From assembly GCA_004552195.1 (NCBI GenBank), contig SFPC01000068.1:1-9496 (forward strand): a DNA stretch of 9,496 bases. Reading direction: 5' to 3'. The position numbers and the translations under genes were made by a program. Source of the stretch: Bacteroidales bacterium. GTDB taxonomy: Bacteria > Bacteroidota > Bacteroidia > Bacteroidales > Bacteroidaceae. How positions within the stretch are numbered: the stretch's first letter is position 1; each line of letters opens with the position of its first letter. Below the pieces are notes generated by a model, which worked only from the letters and a program-made list of their open reading frames with translations, did no database searches and had not been told where the DNA came from. Shown here piece by piece: positions 1 through 6,679 of the stretch.

Positions 1-129
1 AGCCTCTTTCTTTTAGCCTTTCCATATACATCGAGAATACAGCCATTCCAAGCGTTGAACGCTAAAGACGTATCGCCCCACCTGCTAAAAGTTGTTATTT
101 ACCAAACTCCTTTCCCGATGAAAGTTTGA
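1..129 (+). other. Open reading frame entering from the left edge, coding status doubtful
   Basis: Frame 1 is open from the first base to a TGA at 127-129 (42 codons) and ends in ...PFPMKV. A hairpin with a T-run follows directly (129-161), which is where a gene's terminator would sit. Against it, the residue composition looks like translated non-coding DNA, the stretch is AT-rich unlike the genes after 858, and 42 open codons are not rare by chance. The minus strand of the same stretch is also open for about 30 codons (roughly 97 to 1, containing FNAWNGCILDVYGK). I recognise neither. It could be the 3' end of an upstream gene or plain intergenic sequence. Confidence 0.15.
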
Positions 130-161
130 AAAGCCACATTGATACATACGCAGGCTTTTTT
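129..161 (+). terminator. Possible rho-independent terminator at the left end
   Basis: AAAAGCC (129-135) can pair with GGCTTTT (153-159) around a 17-nt loop, and the T-run continues to 161. The stem is AT-rich apart from three G-C pairs and the loop is long, so it is a weak example. Because both arms carry A/T runs it could work in either direction. Confidence 0.3.
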
Positions 162-187
162 ACTACAATCATTCATATGCAAACACT

Positions 188-226
188 ATGAAAATCAGCT
201 CTAAATACTTCAATATGAAGGTTTGA
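188..226 (+). other. 12-codon mini-ORF in the AT-rich leader region
   Basis: ATG at 188 opens a 12-residue frame, MKISSKYFNMKV, ending in TGA at 224-226. Its last 15 bases (215-229, ATGAAGGTTTGAAAG) nearly repeat 118-133 (ATGAAAGTTTGAAAAG). I have no evidence of translation. It is listed only because the repeated ATG-AAR-GTT-TGA pattern is visible. Confidence 0.1.
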
Positions 227-284
227 AAGAAAAATTCAGGGAATAAAAAGCGTATATACACGCGCACAAGGCGCAAACTTCGCC

Positions 285-303
285 AAAAAGGGGAACAATC
301 CCC
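285..303 (-). terminator. Rho-independent terminator, minus strand
   Basis: Read on the minus strand this is GGGGA (303-299), a 4-nt loop TTGT, TCCCC (294-290) and then five T (289-285). The stem is short (5 bp) but G/C-rich and is followed at once by the T-run. The plus strand has no T-run after the hairpin, so the direction is minus. It lies 28 bp beyond a TAA at 334-332, fitting a minus-strand gene or gene remnant at 332-588. Confidence 0.4.
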
Positions 304-331
304 GCATTCTGTAATTATAGGATTTTAACCC

Positions 332-588
332 TTATGCTTTTTCAGCCATATCAGCAATAGCTTTCACGAATCCGCCACTTGACGCACACAAATGGCGAAC
401 TATTTTTTTCTAATCACCGAGTTGAAAAATCAAATCCAGGAGTTGACAAACGCATATCGCCAGTTGTTTGACAGTTTCGACAAACGAAGTCGCAACCGGT
501 CCATGCCCGACATAAATAAAAAGCAGATGGTTTCTCCTCCACGGCTACGTCCAAACAGCAGCCCGACAAAAGCCCCTAAAGTGCTCAT
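332..588 (-). pseudogene. Possible decayed short minus-strand gene
   Basis: Two pieces of minus-strand frame look protein-like but are not joined. The upstream piece starts at ATG 588 and gives a 52-aa ORF beginning MSTLGAFVGLLFGRSRG and ending at a TGA (432-430). Its glycine-rich hydrophobic start vaguely recalls short YtxH-type proteins of Bacteroidetes. A second frame is open from about 544 to a TAG at 412-410 (containing SFVETVKQLA), then resumes through an A7 run to ...SGGFVKAIADMAEKA with a TAA at 334-332. A terminator follows at 303-285. A gene broken by a frameshift and a nonsense change would look like this. The alternatives are a genuine 52-aa protein, or non-coding sequence. No family is assigned. 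Confidence 0.22.
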
Positions 589-603
589 ATTCTTTTGCAA
601 AAA

Positions 604-635
604 CTTGATTACCCCCAATAAAAAGCGTAATTTTG
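604..635 (+). promoter_or_regulatory. Bacteroidetes-type promoter upstream of the candidate RNA
   Basis: The -7 box is an exact TAnnTTTG match (TAATTTTG, 628-635). A TTG (605-607, within CTTGATT) lies upstream with a 20-nt spacer, matching the -33 element used by the primary sigma factor of Bacteroidetes. The predicted start of transcription is around 642, some 30 nt before the outermost helix of the candidate RNA and about 215 nt before the ATG at 858. It may drive an independent RNA, the gene at 858 with a long structured leader, or both. Confidence 0.45.
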
Positions 636-672
636 CAGCGTTTTTTAAAAGAAACATTAAAGGGCTTTCTAC

Positions 673-807
673 AAATTAGCTTGAGATGGTTCTGCGGCTA
701 TCGCACTGTAGACTGCTGATTTGAACAAAGGAGCGTGGCAGGCTACGCGACCAAATGAAAATCGGCACGATACAAGGCGAGAGACGCAGAAGCAGCCAAG
801 TCTATTT
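673..807 (+). ncRNA. Candidate structured RNA or long structured 5' leader
   Basis: Successive nested helices fold this stretch into one long irregular hairpin. AAATTAGCTTG (673-683) pairs with CAAGTCTATTT (797-807) with two single-base bulges. TTCTGCG (690-696) pairs with CGCAGAA (785-791), TATCG (699-703) with CGATA (768-772), TGCTGATTT (714-722) with AAATCGGCA (759-767), and GCGTGG (733-738) with CTACGC (743-748) around the loop CAGG. Two pairs, T717-G764 and G737-T744, are wobbles only in plus-strand RNA and would be A-C mismatches on the minus strand, so the RNA direction is plus. A 10-nt bulge (704-713), a 12-nt bulge (773-784) and a 10x10 internal loop interrupt the rod. A promoter lies at 604-635. 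The rod shape with large asymmetric bulges resembles 6S-like RNAs, but I see no diagnostic sequence. No T-run follows, so a 5' leader of the 858 gene is equally possible. Confidence 0.45.
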
Positions 808-857
808 ATAGCGTAACAAACCCCTGAAACTAATTTATTGAACACCCCTAAATACAA

Positions 858-1781
858 ATGGAACAGACTGAAACACCGGAAGGCCTGCAGACCGCAGAGG
901 CTCAAGAGAATCCGCAAGGAAAGAAAAAGAAGCTAATCATTGCTTGCATCATTGCAGCATTCGTGCTTATCGGTGGCGGCATCGCCATTGCCCTGATTAG
1001 CAACAACACATCAGATGCAGAACAAATAGCCTACGAGGTATTGGAAAACAATGACAACCCGCAGGACTACAAAGACTTTTTGGAAAAGTACCCCGACAGC
1101 CGCCGGGCAAACGAAGTGCGCAACCGGCTGGAAGTGTTGGAGGAGATGCTGCAAAAGTGGAACTCGATTGTCCTGTCCGACAATGTGCGCGACTTCATCG
1201 ATTTCAAAAACAGCTACACCAATCCGCGCCTGGCCCGCATCTGCGACATCAAGATTGACTCGCTGGACTTCGTCAAAGCGCAAACCATCGGAACGGAGGA
1301 AGCTTATCAGCACTACCTCAGTACACACCCCGACGGGCGCTATGCATCGGAAGCTTCGATAGCCCAAGGCAACCTGCGCGACATGGAAATTACACCCGAC
1401 GACCGCGAGCGCATTGTCAGCGTGGTAACAGACTTTTTCCATGGTTTTGAAATGCAGGACGAAGCTGCCGTCTGCGCCAACATCACGGCCACGATGAAAA
1501 CCTTCCTCCACCAAAAGGAAGCCACCAAAGCCACTGTGATACAGACCATCAAGGGGATGTTCAACGAACATATTCAAAATTGCCAATTCACGGTGAACCG
1601 CGACATCGAAATCTCGCGTGCACCGGGTTCTAACGGCAATTTCACGGCCACCTTCACCGTGGACCAACACATTGAACGCGACAACGAGGGCAAGACATTC
1701 GGTTCCTACCGCTGCGTAGTGGAACTGACTCCGCAGCTACTCATTACATCGCTCACGATGGATGAGCTTTCCAAGCGATAG
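858..1781 (+). CDS. Single-pass membrane protein with helical repeats and probable NTF2-like C-terminal domain
   Basis: This 307-aa protein has a 25-residue polar, Q/E-rich start ending in KKKK (22-25), one strongly hydrophobic segment (about 26-47), then a soluble region. The lysines before the segment suggest the N-terminus is cytoplasmic and the rest extracytoplasmic. Residues about 55-175 are helical and carry two similar units, YKDFLEKYPDSRRANEV (71-87) and YQHYLSTHPDGRYASEA (about 149-165), of the TPR-like type found in periplasmic scaffold proteins. Residues about 178-307 look like an NTF2/SnoaL-like fold: amphipathic helices followed by strands (FTVNRDIEIS, FTATFTVDQHIER, YRCVVELTPQLLITSLTMD). 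No catalytic motif is visible, so a binding or scaffold role is inferred only. The ATG at 858 follows an A-rich stretch with no Shine-Dalgarno motif, as usual in Bacteroidetes. The gene stands alone between the candidate RNA and the MaoC gene. Confidence 0.8.
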   Translation: MEQTETPEGLQTAEAQENPQGKKKKLIIACIIAAFVLIGGGIAIALISNNTSDAEQIAYEVLENNDNPQDYKDFLEKYPDSRRANEVRNRLEVLEEMLQKWNSIVLSDNVRDFIDFKNSYTNPRLARICDIKIDSLDFVKAQTIGTEEAYQHYLSTHPDGRYASEASIAQGNLRDMEITPDDRERIVSVVTDFFHGFEMQDEAAVCANITATMKTFLHQKEATKATVIQTIKGMFNEHIQNCQFTVNRDIEISRAPGSNGNFTATFTVDQHIERDNEGKTFGSYRCVVELTPQLLITSLTMDELSKR

Positions 1782-1847
1782 GCTGCCTTCACCCCTTCGC
1801 CAACTGAGAAAAAAATCACACATTCTCTTTCACCTATTTTTATTGCT

Positions 1848-2309
1848 ATGCTGACAATCAACTCTTACGAAGAATTTGAAAAGTACGTGGGTCAGGAACT
1901 AGGCGTTTCCGAATGGCTCGAAGTGGACCAGGACCGCATCAACGCCTTCGCCGATGCCACGCTCGACCACCAGTGGATACACGTTGATCCGGAACGCGCC
2001 AAGAGCGGCCCCTTCGGACAAACCATTGTTCACGGCTACCTGACGCTTTCACTCCTGCCCTACCTTTGGGGACAAATCATTCAGGTGAACAACCTGAAAA
2101 TGATGGTGAACTACGGTATGGACAAGATGAAATACGGCCAAGCCGTGCTGAGCGGACAAAGCGTGCGCCTGGTGGCTTCGCTCCAAAGCATCGCCAACCT
2201 GCGCGGCATATGCAAGGCGGAAATCAAATTCACCATCGAAATCAAGGACCAGCGCAAACCCGCGCTCACCGGCGTAGCCACTTTCCTGTACCATTTCAAT
2301 AATGTATAA
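1848..2309 (+). CDS. MaoC-like (R)-specific enoyl-CoA hydratase family protein
   Basis: This 153-aa single hot-dog domain protein belongs to the MaoC-like dehydratases, which hydrate trans-2-enoyl-CoA or related thioesters. The hydratase signature is clear: FADATLDHQWIHVDPERA (34-51) supplies the expected catalytic pair Asp40 and His45. GPFGQTIVHGYLTLSLLPYL follows, where the central hot-dog helix and its conserved His-Gly lie. Length is normal for the single-domain form. The true substrate cannot be told from sequence, and no fatty-acid or polyhydroxyalkanoate gene is nearby. The ATG at 1848 is 66 nt after the previous stop. The stop codon is odd: the coding frame enters the AT-rich repeat at 2301, and the last residues (NV) and the TAA come from that repeat. 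The rest of the fold appears complete, so function is probably unaffected. Confidence 0.9.
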   Translation: MLTINSYEEFEKYVGQELGVSEWLEVDQDRINAFADATLDHQWIHVDPERAKSGPFGQTIVHGYLTLSLLPYLWGQIIQVNNLKMMVNYGMDKMKYGQAVLSGQSVRLVASLQSIANLRGICKAEIKFTIEIKDQRKPALTGVATFLYHFNNV

Positions 2310-2410
2310 TGTAAAATGTATAATGTATAATGAAGGCTACGCCAATGGTGGCGGCGGTTCTGCTTCGTCCTGATAAACGTCGTAGACCTCATTAAACATT
2401 ATACATTATA
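2301..2410. repeat. MITE-like element: AT-rich 14-bp inverted repeats plus short direct repeats
   Basis: TATAATGTATAATG (2319-2332) is matched perfectly by its reverse complement CATTATACATTATA (2397-2410), with 64 bp between. Outside the left arm, the 13-mer AATGTATAATGTA occurs at 2301-2313 and again at 2315-2327, and an 11-base part of it recurs at 2322-2332. The inner 64 bp are G/C-richer and can form a small stem (GGCTACG near 2335-2341 with CGTAGACC near 2381-2388). No transposase is present. Such repeats are frequent between genes in Bacteroides-like genomes, where they give the spurious peptide HYTLYILHYTL when read backwards, as here. The element supplies the stop codon of the MaoC gene and ends 8 nt before the next start codon. 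Confidence 0.6.
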
Positions 2411-2418
2411 AATTGCCC

Positions 2419-3018
2419 ATGAGCGACAGCTACCAGACCATCAAAGCCCCCTCCGAAGCGCAGCTCACCGAAAAACGCTCGCGTTTTTTGGCCTTTGCCT
2501 TCCACGTCGATACCGAAGAGGAGGCCAAAGAGCTGGCGGGACAATTTAAAAAGAAGTACTACGACGCACGCCATGTGTGCTATGCCTATGTGCTGGGAAA
2601 TGCCGGCGAAAGCACACGCGCCCAGGACGACGGAGAACCTTCGGGCACGGCGGGACGACCCATATTGGGCCAAATCATCTCGCGGGGACTGACGTATGTC
2701 ATGGTACTGGTGGTGCGCTACTTCGGCGGTGTGAAGCTGGGCACTGGGCCGCTCGGCGTGGCCTACAAAACGGTGGCGGGCGAAGCTCTCGACGAAGCGG
2801 AAAAAGAAACCTGCATCGTGTGTGCGCAAATCAAGGTGGCCGCGCCGTATGCCGAGGCCGATGTGGCCATGCGCTTTGTGCGCGAAGCCGGAGCAGAAAT
2901 CACCGCTCGCGACTATACCGCCACGGAGACCTTGCTCACAGTGAGCGTGCGCTTGGATGACGAGGCGAAACTGCGCGAGCGGCTGGCCAAAATCCTTACA
3001 CTCCGATTTATCTCCTGA
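2419..3018 (+). CDS. yigZ: YigZ/IMPACT family protein
   Basis: This 199-aa protein belongs to the IMPACT/YigZ family (UPF0029). The family signature is complete: DDGEPSGTAGRPIL (70-83) and VVRYFGGVKLGTGPLGVAY (98-116). The N-terminal half is the ribosomal S5 domain 2-like fold that defines the family, and the C-terminal part (about 135-199) matches the smaller ferredoxin-like domain of bacterial members. Eukaryotic IMPACT regulates the kinase GCN2; the bacterial role is not settled, though nucleic-acid binding has been proposed. An in-frame TTG (2413) would add two residues, but ATG 2419, giving MSDSYQTI, is the better start. It lies 8 nt after the inverted repeat arm, so that repeat forms its upstream region. 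The GNAT gene starts 21 nt after the stop, suggesting co-transcription. Confidence 0.93.
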   Translation: MSDSYQTIKAPSEAQLTEKRSRFLAFAFHVDTEEEAKELAGQFKKKYYDARHVCYAYVLGNAGESTRAQDDGEPSGTAGRPILGQIISRGLTYVMVLVVRYFGGVKLGTGPLGVAYKTVAGEALDEAEKETCIVCAQIKVAAPYAEADVAMRFVREAGAEITARDYTATETLLTVSVRLDDEAKLRERLAKILTLRFIS

Positions 3019-3039
3019 TTCTTTCGTCTTTCCCTGACC

Positions 3040-3582
3040 ATGCTTCAACTCCTTCCCCTCTACCCTGCTTTTCAGCAAGCGGCCTCCGGGCTGTATGAAA
3101 CGTCCTTCCCCGAAGTGGAACGCCGTCCCACGGAACAGTGGACCGAGCTGATGACCGGCAACCAGCTGTTTCACGCTGAAGCGGTCTGCCACGACGGTGC
3201 GTTCTGCGGACTGCTCACTTGGTGGGATTTTGACTCCTTTATATATATAGAACACTTTGCCATCTGTCCTGACCTGCGCAGCGCGGGACTGGGAGGGCGC
3301 GCCTTCGGCCACTTCATGGAGCTGCACGCCGACAAACCCATCGTGCTGGAAGTGGAACCGCCCACCGAAGAAACCGCCCGGCGGCGCATCGGCTTTTACC
3401 AACGCCACGGGATGGACCTGATACCCGGCAATTACCGCCAACCTTCCTACAGACCGGGCGGAGAAAGCATTCCGCTCTGCCTCATGTGTTCCCGACCGGA
3501 CTTTGCCCGACAACAGTTTGACAGCCTGACGGCGGTCATCCACCGGGAAGTGTACGGCGTGGAACAGGAAAACCATATTTGA
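3040..3582 (+). CDS. GNAT family N-acetyltransferase
   Basis: This 180-aa protein has the acetyl-CoA-binding motif A of the GNAT superfamily: a strand with [10 protein letters not shown], then R80-S-A-G-L-G-G86 (the R/Q-x-x-G-x-G/A pyrophosphate loop) and the helix [19 protein letters not shown] downstream is the usual motif B segment, a tyrosine and helix followed by a strand. It should transfer an acetyl group from acetyl-CoA to an amine; the acceptor cannot be deduced. The [16 protein letters not shown] region recalls putative acetyltransferases common beside housekeeping genes in Bacteroidales. It lies 21 nt after yigZ and 80 nt before aspS and probably shares their transcript. The ATG at 3040 is the only sensible start, since motif spacing from the N-terminus is normal. 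Confidence 0.88.
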   Translation: MLQLLPLYPAFQQAASGLYETSFPEVERRPTEQWTELMTGNQLFHAEAVCHDGAFCGLLTWWDFDSFIYIEHFAICPDLRSAGLGGRAFGHFMELHADKPIVLEVEPPTEETARRRIGFYQRHGMDLIPGNYRQPSYRPGGESIPLCLMCSRPDFARQQFDSLTAVIHREVYGVEQENHI

Positions 3583-3662
3583 GAATACTTATCAGCGGAA
3601 GTTGCCAAACGCCCGGCGTATTTCGACAGCTTACGCAACAAACACTACAAAGCAAACCAACC

Positions 3663-5426
3663 ATGTATAGAACCAACAACTGCGGCGAACTACGTTTGGA
3701 ACATGCCGGACAGGAAGTGACCCTGGCCGGATGGGTGCAACGCAGCCGCAAAATGGGCGGCATGACCTTCGTTGACCTGCGCGACCGCTACGGCATCACG
3801 CAACTGGTGTTCAACGAAGAGACCAATGCCGAACTCTGTGCCCAAGCCAACAAGCTGGGCCGCGAATATGTGATACAGGTGAAAGGCATCGTGAACGAAC
3901 GCTACGCCAAGAACGACAAGATGCCTACCGGCGACATCGAAATCATCGTGAACGAACTGACGGTGCTCAACGCTTCGCTGACTCCGCCCTTCACCATCGA
4001 AACCAATACCGACGGCGGCGATGACCTCCGCATGAAGTACCGCTATCTGGACCTGCGCCGCGAAACGGTGCGCGCCAACCTCGAACTGCGCCACAAGTTC
4101 TGCATTGCCGTGCGCAACTTCCTGGACAGCAAAGGCTTTCTGGAAATCGAAACGCCCGTGCTGATTGGCTCCACACCGGAAGGAGCACGCGACTTTATCG
4201 TGCCCTCGCGCATGAACCCGGGCCAGTTCTACGCTCTGCCGCAAAGCCCGCAGACGCTGAAGCAGCTGCTCATGGTGGCCGGCATGGACCGCTATTTCCA
4301 AATAGCCAAGTGCTTCCGCGACGAGGACCTGCGCGCCGACCGGCAGCCTGAGTTCACGCAGATTGACTGCGAAATGTCATTCGTGACGCAGGACGACATC
4401 CTGAACACCTTTGAGGAAATGGCCAAGTATCTCTTCAAGGAGGTGAGAGGCTACGATCTGGGCGATGCACCCTTCATCCGTATGCCTTGGCACGAGGCCA
4501 TGCGCCGCTTCGGTTCCGACAAGCCCGATATGCGCTTCGGCATGGAGTTTGTGGAACTGATGGACACGCTGCAAAACACCGGCTCCTTCGGTGTGTTCAA
4601 CGAGGCTGCCTACATCGGCGGTATCTGCGCCGAAGGCTGTGCCCACTACACGCGCAAACAACTTGACCAGCTGACTGACTTCGTGAAGACGCCGCAAATC
4701 GGTGCCAAGGGATTGGTTTATGCCCGTGTGGGCGACGATGGCTCGGTGAAGAGTTCCGTGGACAAGTTCTACACGCCCGAAGTGCTGGCCCAACTCAAAG
4801 AGAAGATGCAGGCCAAGCCCGGCGACCTCATCCTCATCCTCTCGGGCAGCGATGCCATGAAGACGCGCAAGCAGCTTTGCGAACTGCGCCTCGAAATGGG
4901 CAACCGCCTGGGACTGCGCGACAAGAACAAGTTTGCCCTGCTCTGGGTGGTCGACTTCCCTATGTTCGAATGGAGCGAAGAGGAAGGCCGTCTGTTGGCC
5001 ATGCACCATCCTTTCACAGCTCCCCGTCCGCAGGATATCCCGATGCTCGACACTGACCCAGCCAATGTATTGGCCGACGCCTACGACATGGTGTGCAATG
5101 GTGTTGAAGTAGGTGGCGGTTCTATACGTATCCACGATGCCGTGTTGCAGGCCAAGATATTCAATGTGCTGGGCTTCACCCCCGAACGTGCGCAAGAGCA
5201 GTTCGGCTTCCTGATGAATGCTTTCAAATACGGTGCTCCTCCTCACGGAGGCCTGGCCTACGGTCTGGACCGCTGGGTTTCGCTCTTTGCCGGCCTCGAC
5301 AGCATCCGCGACTGTATTGCCTTCCCGAAAAACAACTCCGGACGCGATGTGATGCTCGACGCTCCTTCGGCTGTTGACCCGAAACAGTTAGACGAACTGC
5401 AAATCAGCCTGAACCCGGAAGCGTAA
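3663..5426 (+). CDS. aspS: Aspartyl-tRNA synthetase
   Basis: This 587-aa class IIb synthetase charges tRNA-Asp with aspartate in the cytoplasm; the length matches bacterial AspRS (about 590). An OB-fold anticodon-binding domain comes first (1 to about 105: [26 protein letters not shown]). Motif 1 is near 159-170 ([12 protein letters not shown]), motif 2 at 218-231 ([14 protein letters not shown], with the ATP-contacting Arg), the bacterial GAD insertion is in the middle (about 285-415), and motif 3 is at 529-538 ([10 protein letters not shown]). Met31 lies where nondiscriminating enzymes such as that of Pseudomonas carry His, which weakly suggests a discriminating enzyme specific for tRNA-Asp. 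An in-frame TTG at 3579 would add 28 residues, but ATG 3663 gives the canonical [11 protein letters not shown] start. A strong terminator follows. Confidence 0.98.
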   Translation: MYRTNNCGELRLEHAGQEVTLAGWVQRSRKMGGMTFVDLRDRYGITQLVFNEETNAELCAQANKLGREYVIQVKGIVNERYAKNDKMPTGDIEIIVNELTVLNASLTPPFTIETNTDGGDDLRMKYRYLDLRRETVRANLELRHKFCIAVRNFLDSKGFLEIETPVLIGSTPEGARDFIVPSRMNPGQFYALPQSPQTLKQLLMVAGMDRYFQIAKCFRDEDLRADRQPEFTQIDCEMSFVTQDDILNTFEEMAKYLFKEVRGYDLGDAPFIRMPWHEAMRRFGSDKPDMRFGMEFVELMDTLQNTGSFGVFNEAAYIGGICAEGCAHYTRKQLDQLTDFVKTPQIGAKGLVYARVGDDGSVKSSVDKFYTPEVLAQLKEKMQAKPGDLILILSGSDAMKTRKQLCELRLEMGNRLGLRDKNKFALLWVVDFPMFEWSEEEGRLLAMHHPFTAPRPQDIPMLDTDPANVLADAYDMVCNGVEVGGGSIRIHDAVLQAKIFNVLGFTPERAQEQFGFLMNAFKYGAPPHGGLAYGLDRWVSLFAGLDSIRDCIAFPKNNSGRDVMLDAPSAVDPKQLDELQISLNPEA

Positions 5427-5447
5427 ACACAAGTAGAATATTTAGTA

Positions 5448-5502
5448 TACCGGCCATGAGGTCCTGCCTCGCTTGGAACCCATGGCCGGTAATTTTTCTT
5501 TT
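5448..5502 (+). terminator. Strong rho-independent terminator after aspS
   Basis: TACCGGCCATG (5448-5458) pairs perfectly with CATGGCCGGTA (5481-5491), an 11-bp G/C-rich stem. GGTCC (5460-5464) and GGAACC (5475-5480) can extend it inward with small bulges. A T-rich tract (TTTTTCTTTT, 5493-5502) follows. It starts 21 nt after the aspS stop and separates the aspS transcript from the downstream lipoprotein gene. Confidence 0.85.
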
Positions 5503-5523
5503 CTCTAAAGTTTTTCTTTCTCC

Positions 5524-5976
5524 ATGAAATATTTTGCCACAGCCATCATGGCCACATTGCTGCTGACGACGGCCTGTCGGAATCAGAACAAACAGGTTGA
5601 CTCCAATGAAGGCAACGATTCCGCCATCAATGACCAAGCGGCCGAACACATGGCGGACTCTACCATCTACGGTACGTCTGACGAATTTGGCATGAGCACC
5701 TTTACCCTCATCTCCGACCAAGGGGACACGCTGAACGTTACACGCACGGCGAATGACGGCACGGACGGGAAAATATACGGCGACTTGAAGGAAGGCGAAC
5801 GCTATGCGATGACAACACGCGACGGCGGTGAGGCCATCGGCGTGCTCATCAACCTCACGCAGCTGGAACGCCACATCAAGGACTACGAAATCTGCAACGG
5901 CAAGCTGATTGTACAGGGCGACACGGTGGTGATTGAAGAACTGGACGACAAGGCCTGCAAGTTCAAACAACAATAG
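5524..5976 (+). CDS. Small lipoprotein of unknown function
   Basis: The 150-aa product has a lipoprotein signal peptide: Lys2, a hydrophobic stretch (5-14) and Cys18 in LLLTTAC, a somewhat loose lipobox with Thr where Leu is usual. The mature protein starts CRNQNKQVDSNEGNDS, a flexible polar linker, followed by a compact beta-rich domain (about 48-150) with alternating strands such as STFTLISDQGDTLNVTR, RYAMTTRDGGEAIGVLIN and KLIVQGDTVVIEEL. The signature linked to surface export in Bacteroidetes is not visible after the cysteine, so an inner-leaflet or periplasmic location is more likely, though unproven. I do not recognise the family. It lies between the aspS terminator and ribE, 36 nt before ribE, so it probably heads the ribE-crcB-nth transcript. 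Confidence 0.8.
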   Translation: MKYFATAIMATLLLTTACRNQNKQVDSNEGNDSAINDQAAEHMADSTIYGTSDEFGMSTFTLISDQGDTLNVTRTANDGTDGKIYGDLKEGERYAMTTRDGGEAIGVLINLTQLERHIKDYEICNGKLIVQGDTVVIEELDDKACKFKQQ

Positions 5977-6012
5977 CTCAAGCAATTCCCAACTTATACA
6001 ATAAACTGCATT

Positions 6013-6627
6013 ATGTTTTCAGGAATAGTAGAAGCCATGGCGCGCGTGGTGACCGTGGAACAGGACCGCGAGAACAAACACTTCACCCTGGAATGCGCCT
6101 TCGGACACGAACTTCACATTGACCAAAGCGTGGCCCACAACGGGGTGTGCCTGACGGTGGTAAGCACTGACGGCGACCGCTACGTGGTGACCGCCATGGA
6201 CGAAACGCTGAGCCGCTCGAACCTGGGCGAATGGCAGGAGGGGGACATGGTCAACGTGGAACGCTCCATGCTCATGAACGGACGGCTGGACGGTCACATC
6301 GTGCAGGGACACGTGGACCAAACAGCCACGTGTGTTTCCATTGAAGATGCCGAGGGAAGTTTCATCTATACCTTCTCCTACGAAAGCTCGCCGGAAATGA
6401 TTGCGCGAGGCTACTTTACCGTGGACAAAGGCTCTGTGACGGTCAACGGCGTCAGCCTTACCGTTTGCGAACCTACCGCCGACACGTTCAAGGTGTGCAT
6501 CATCCCCTACACTTACGAACACACGAACTTCCACACGCTGAAGGTGGGAAGCAAGGTGAACATTGAGTTCGACATCTTGGGGAAATACATCAGCCGGTTG
6601 GCGCAGCTGCAACAGGAAGAGGCGTAA
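6013..6627 (+). CDS. ribE: Riboflavin synthase, alpha chain
   Basis: This 204-aa enzyme dismutates two 6,7-dimethyl-8-ribityllumazine molecules into riboflavin and a pyrimidinedione, the last step of riboflavin synthesis. It has the usual two lumazine-binding (Lum_binding) repeats. The first starts with the family hallmark MFSGIVE (1-7) and includes SVAHNGVCLTV and ETLSRSNLG. The second starts near residue 94 (GHIVQGHVDQ) and includes KGSVTVNGVSLTV and PYTYEHTNF. Length is normal. No other riboflavin gene is in the window, so it is uncoupled from the rest of the pathway, and no FMN riboswitch is visible in the 36 nt upstream. The same enzyme is called ribC in E. coli; ribE is used here for the alpha subunit. 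crcB follows after 52 nt. Confidence 0.96.
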   Translation: MFSGIVEAMARVVTVEQDRENKHFTLECAFGHELHIDQSVAHNGVCLTVVSTDGDRYVVTAMDETLSRSNLGEWQEGDMVNVERSMLMNGRLDGHIVQGHVDQTATCVSIEDAEGSFIYTFSYESSPEMIARGYFTVDKGSVTVNGVSLTVCEPTADTFKVCIIPYTYEHTNFHTLKVGSKVNIEFDILGKYISRLAQLQQEEA

Positions 6628-6679
6628 AAGAACTTCTATGCAGCTCTTTCGTACATCCACTCGTTATTCTATTCATTTC

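Noticed and set aside
430..657. Start at ATG 657 for the minus-strand frame (75 codons).
   Set aside because: It would run through the plus-strand promoter at 604-635; if any part is coding, ATG 588 (MSTLGAF) is the more plausible start.
773..810. GAAGCAGCCAAG (790-800 region) resembles part of the bacterial SRP RNA.
   Set aside because: The GGAA-type tetraloop and the matching 5' strand (CAGGUC) that define the SRP hairpin are missing. The bases are explained as the 3' side of the 673-807 rod.
3579..3662. In-frame N-terminal extension of aspS from TTG 3579.
   Set aside because: It overlaps the GNAT stop codon and adds 28 residues absent from bacterial AspRS, whose usual start MYRTNxCGxLR matches ATG 3663.
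2392..5246. Long minus-strand open frames opposite yigZ-GNAT (2392-3576), and opposite aspS (3690-4301, 4377-5246).
   Set aside because: They are shadows produced by codon bias of well-supported plus-strand genes; their translations are His/Arg/Val-rich with no recognisable family.
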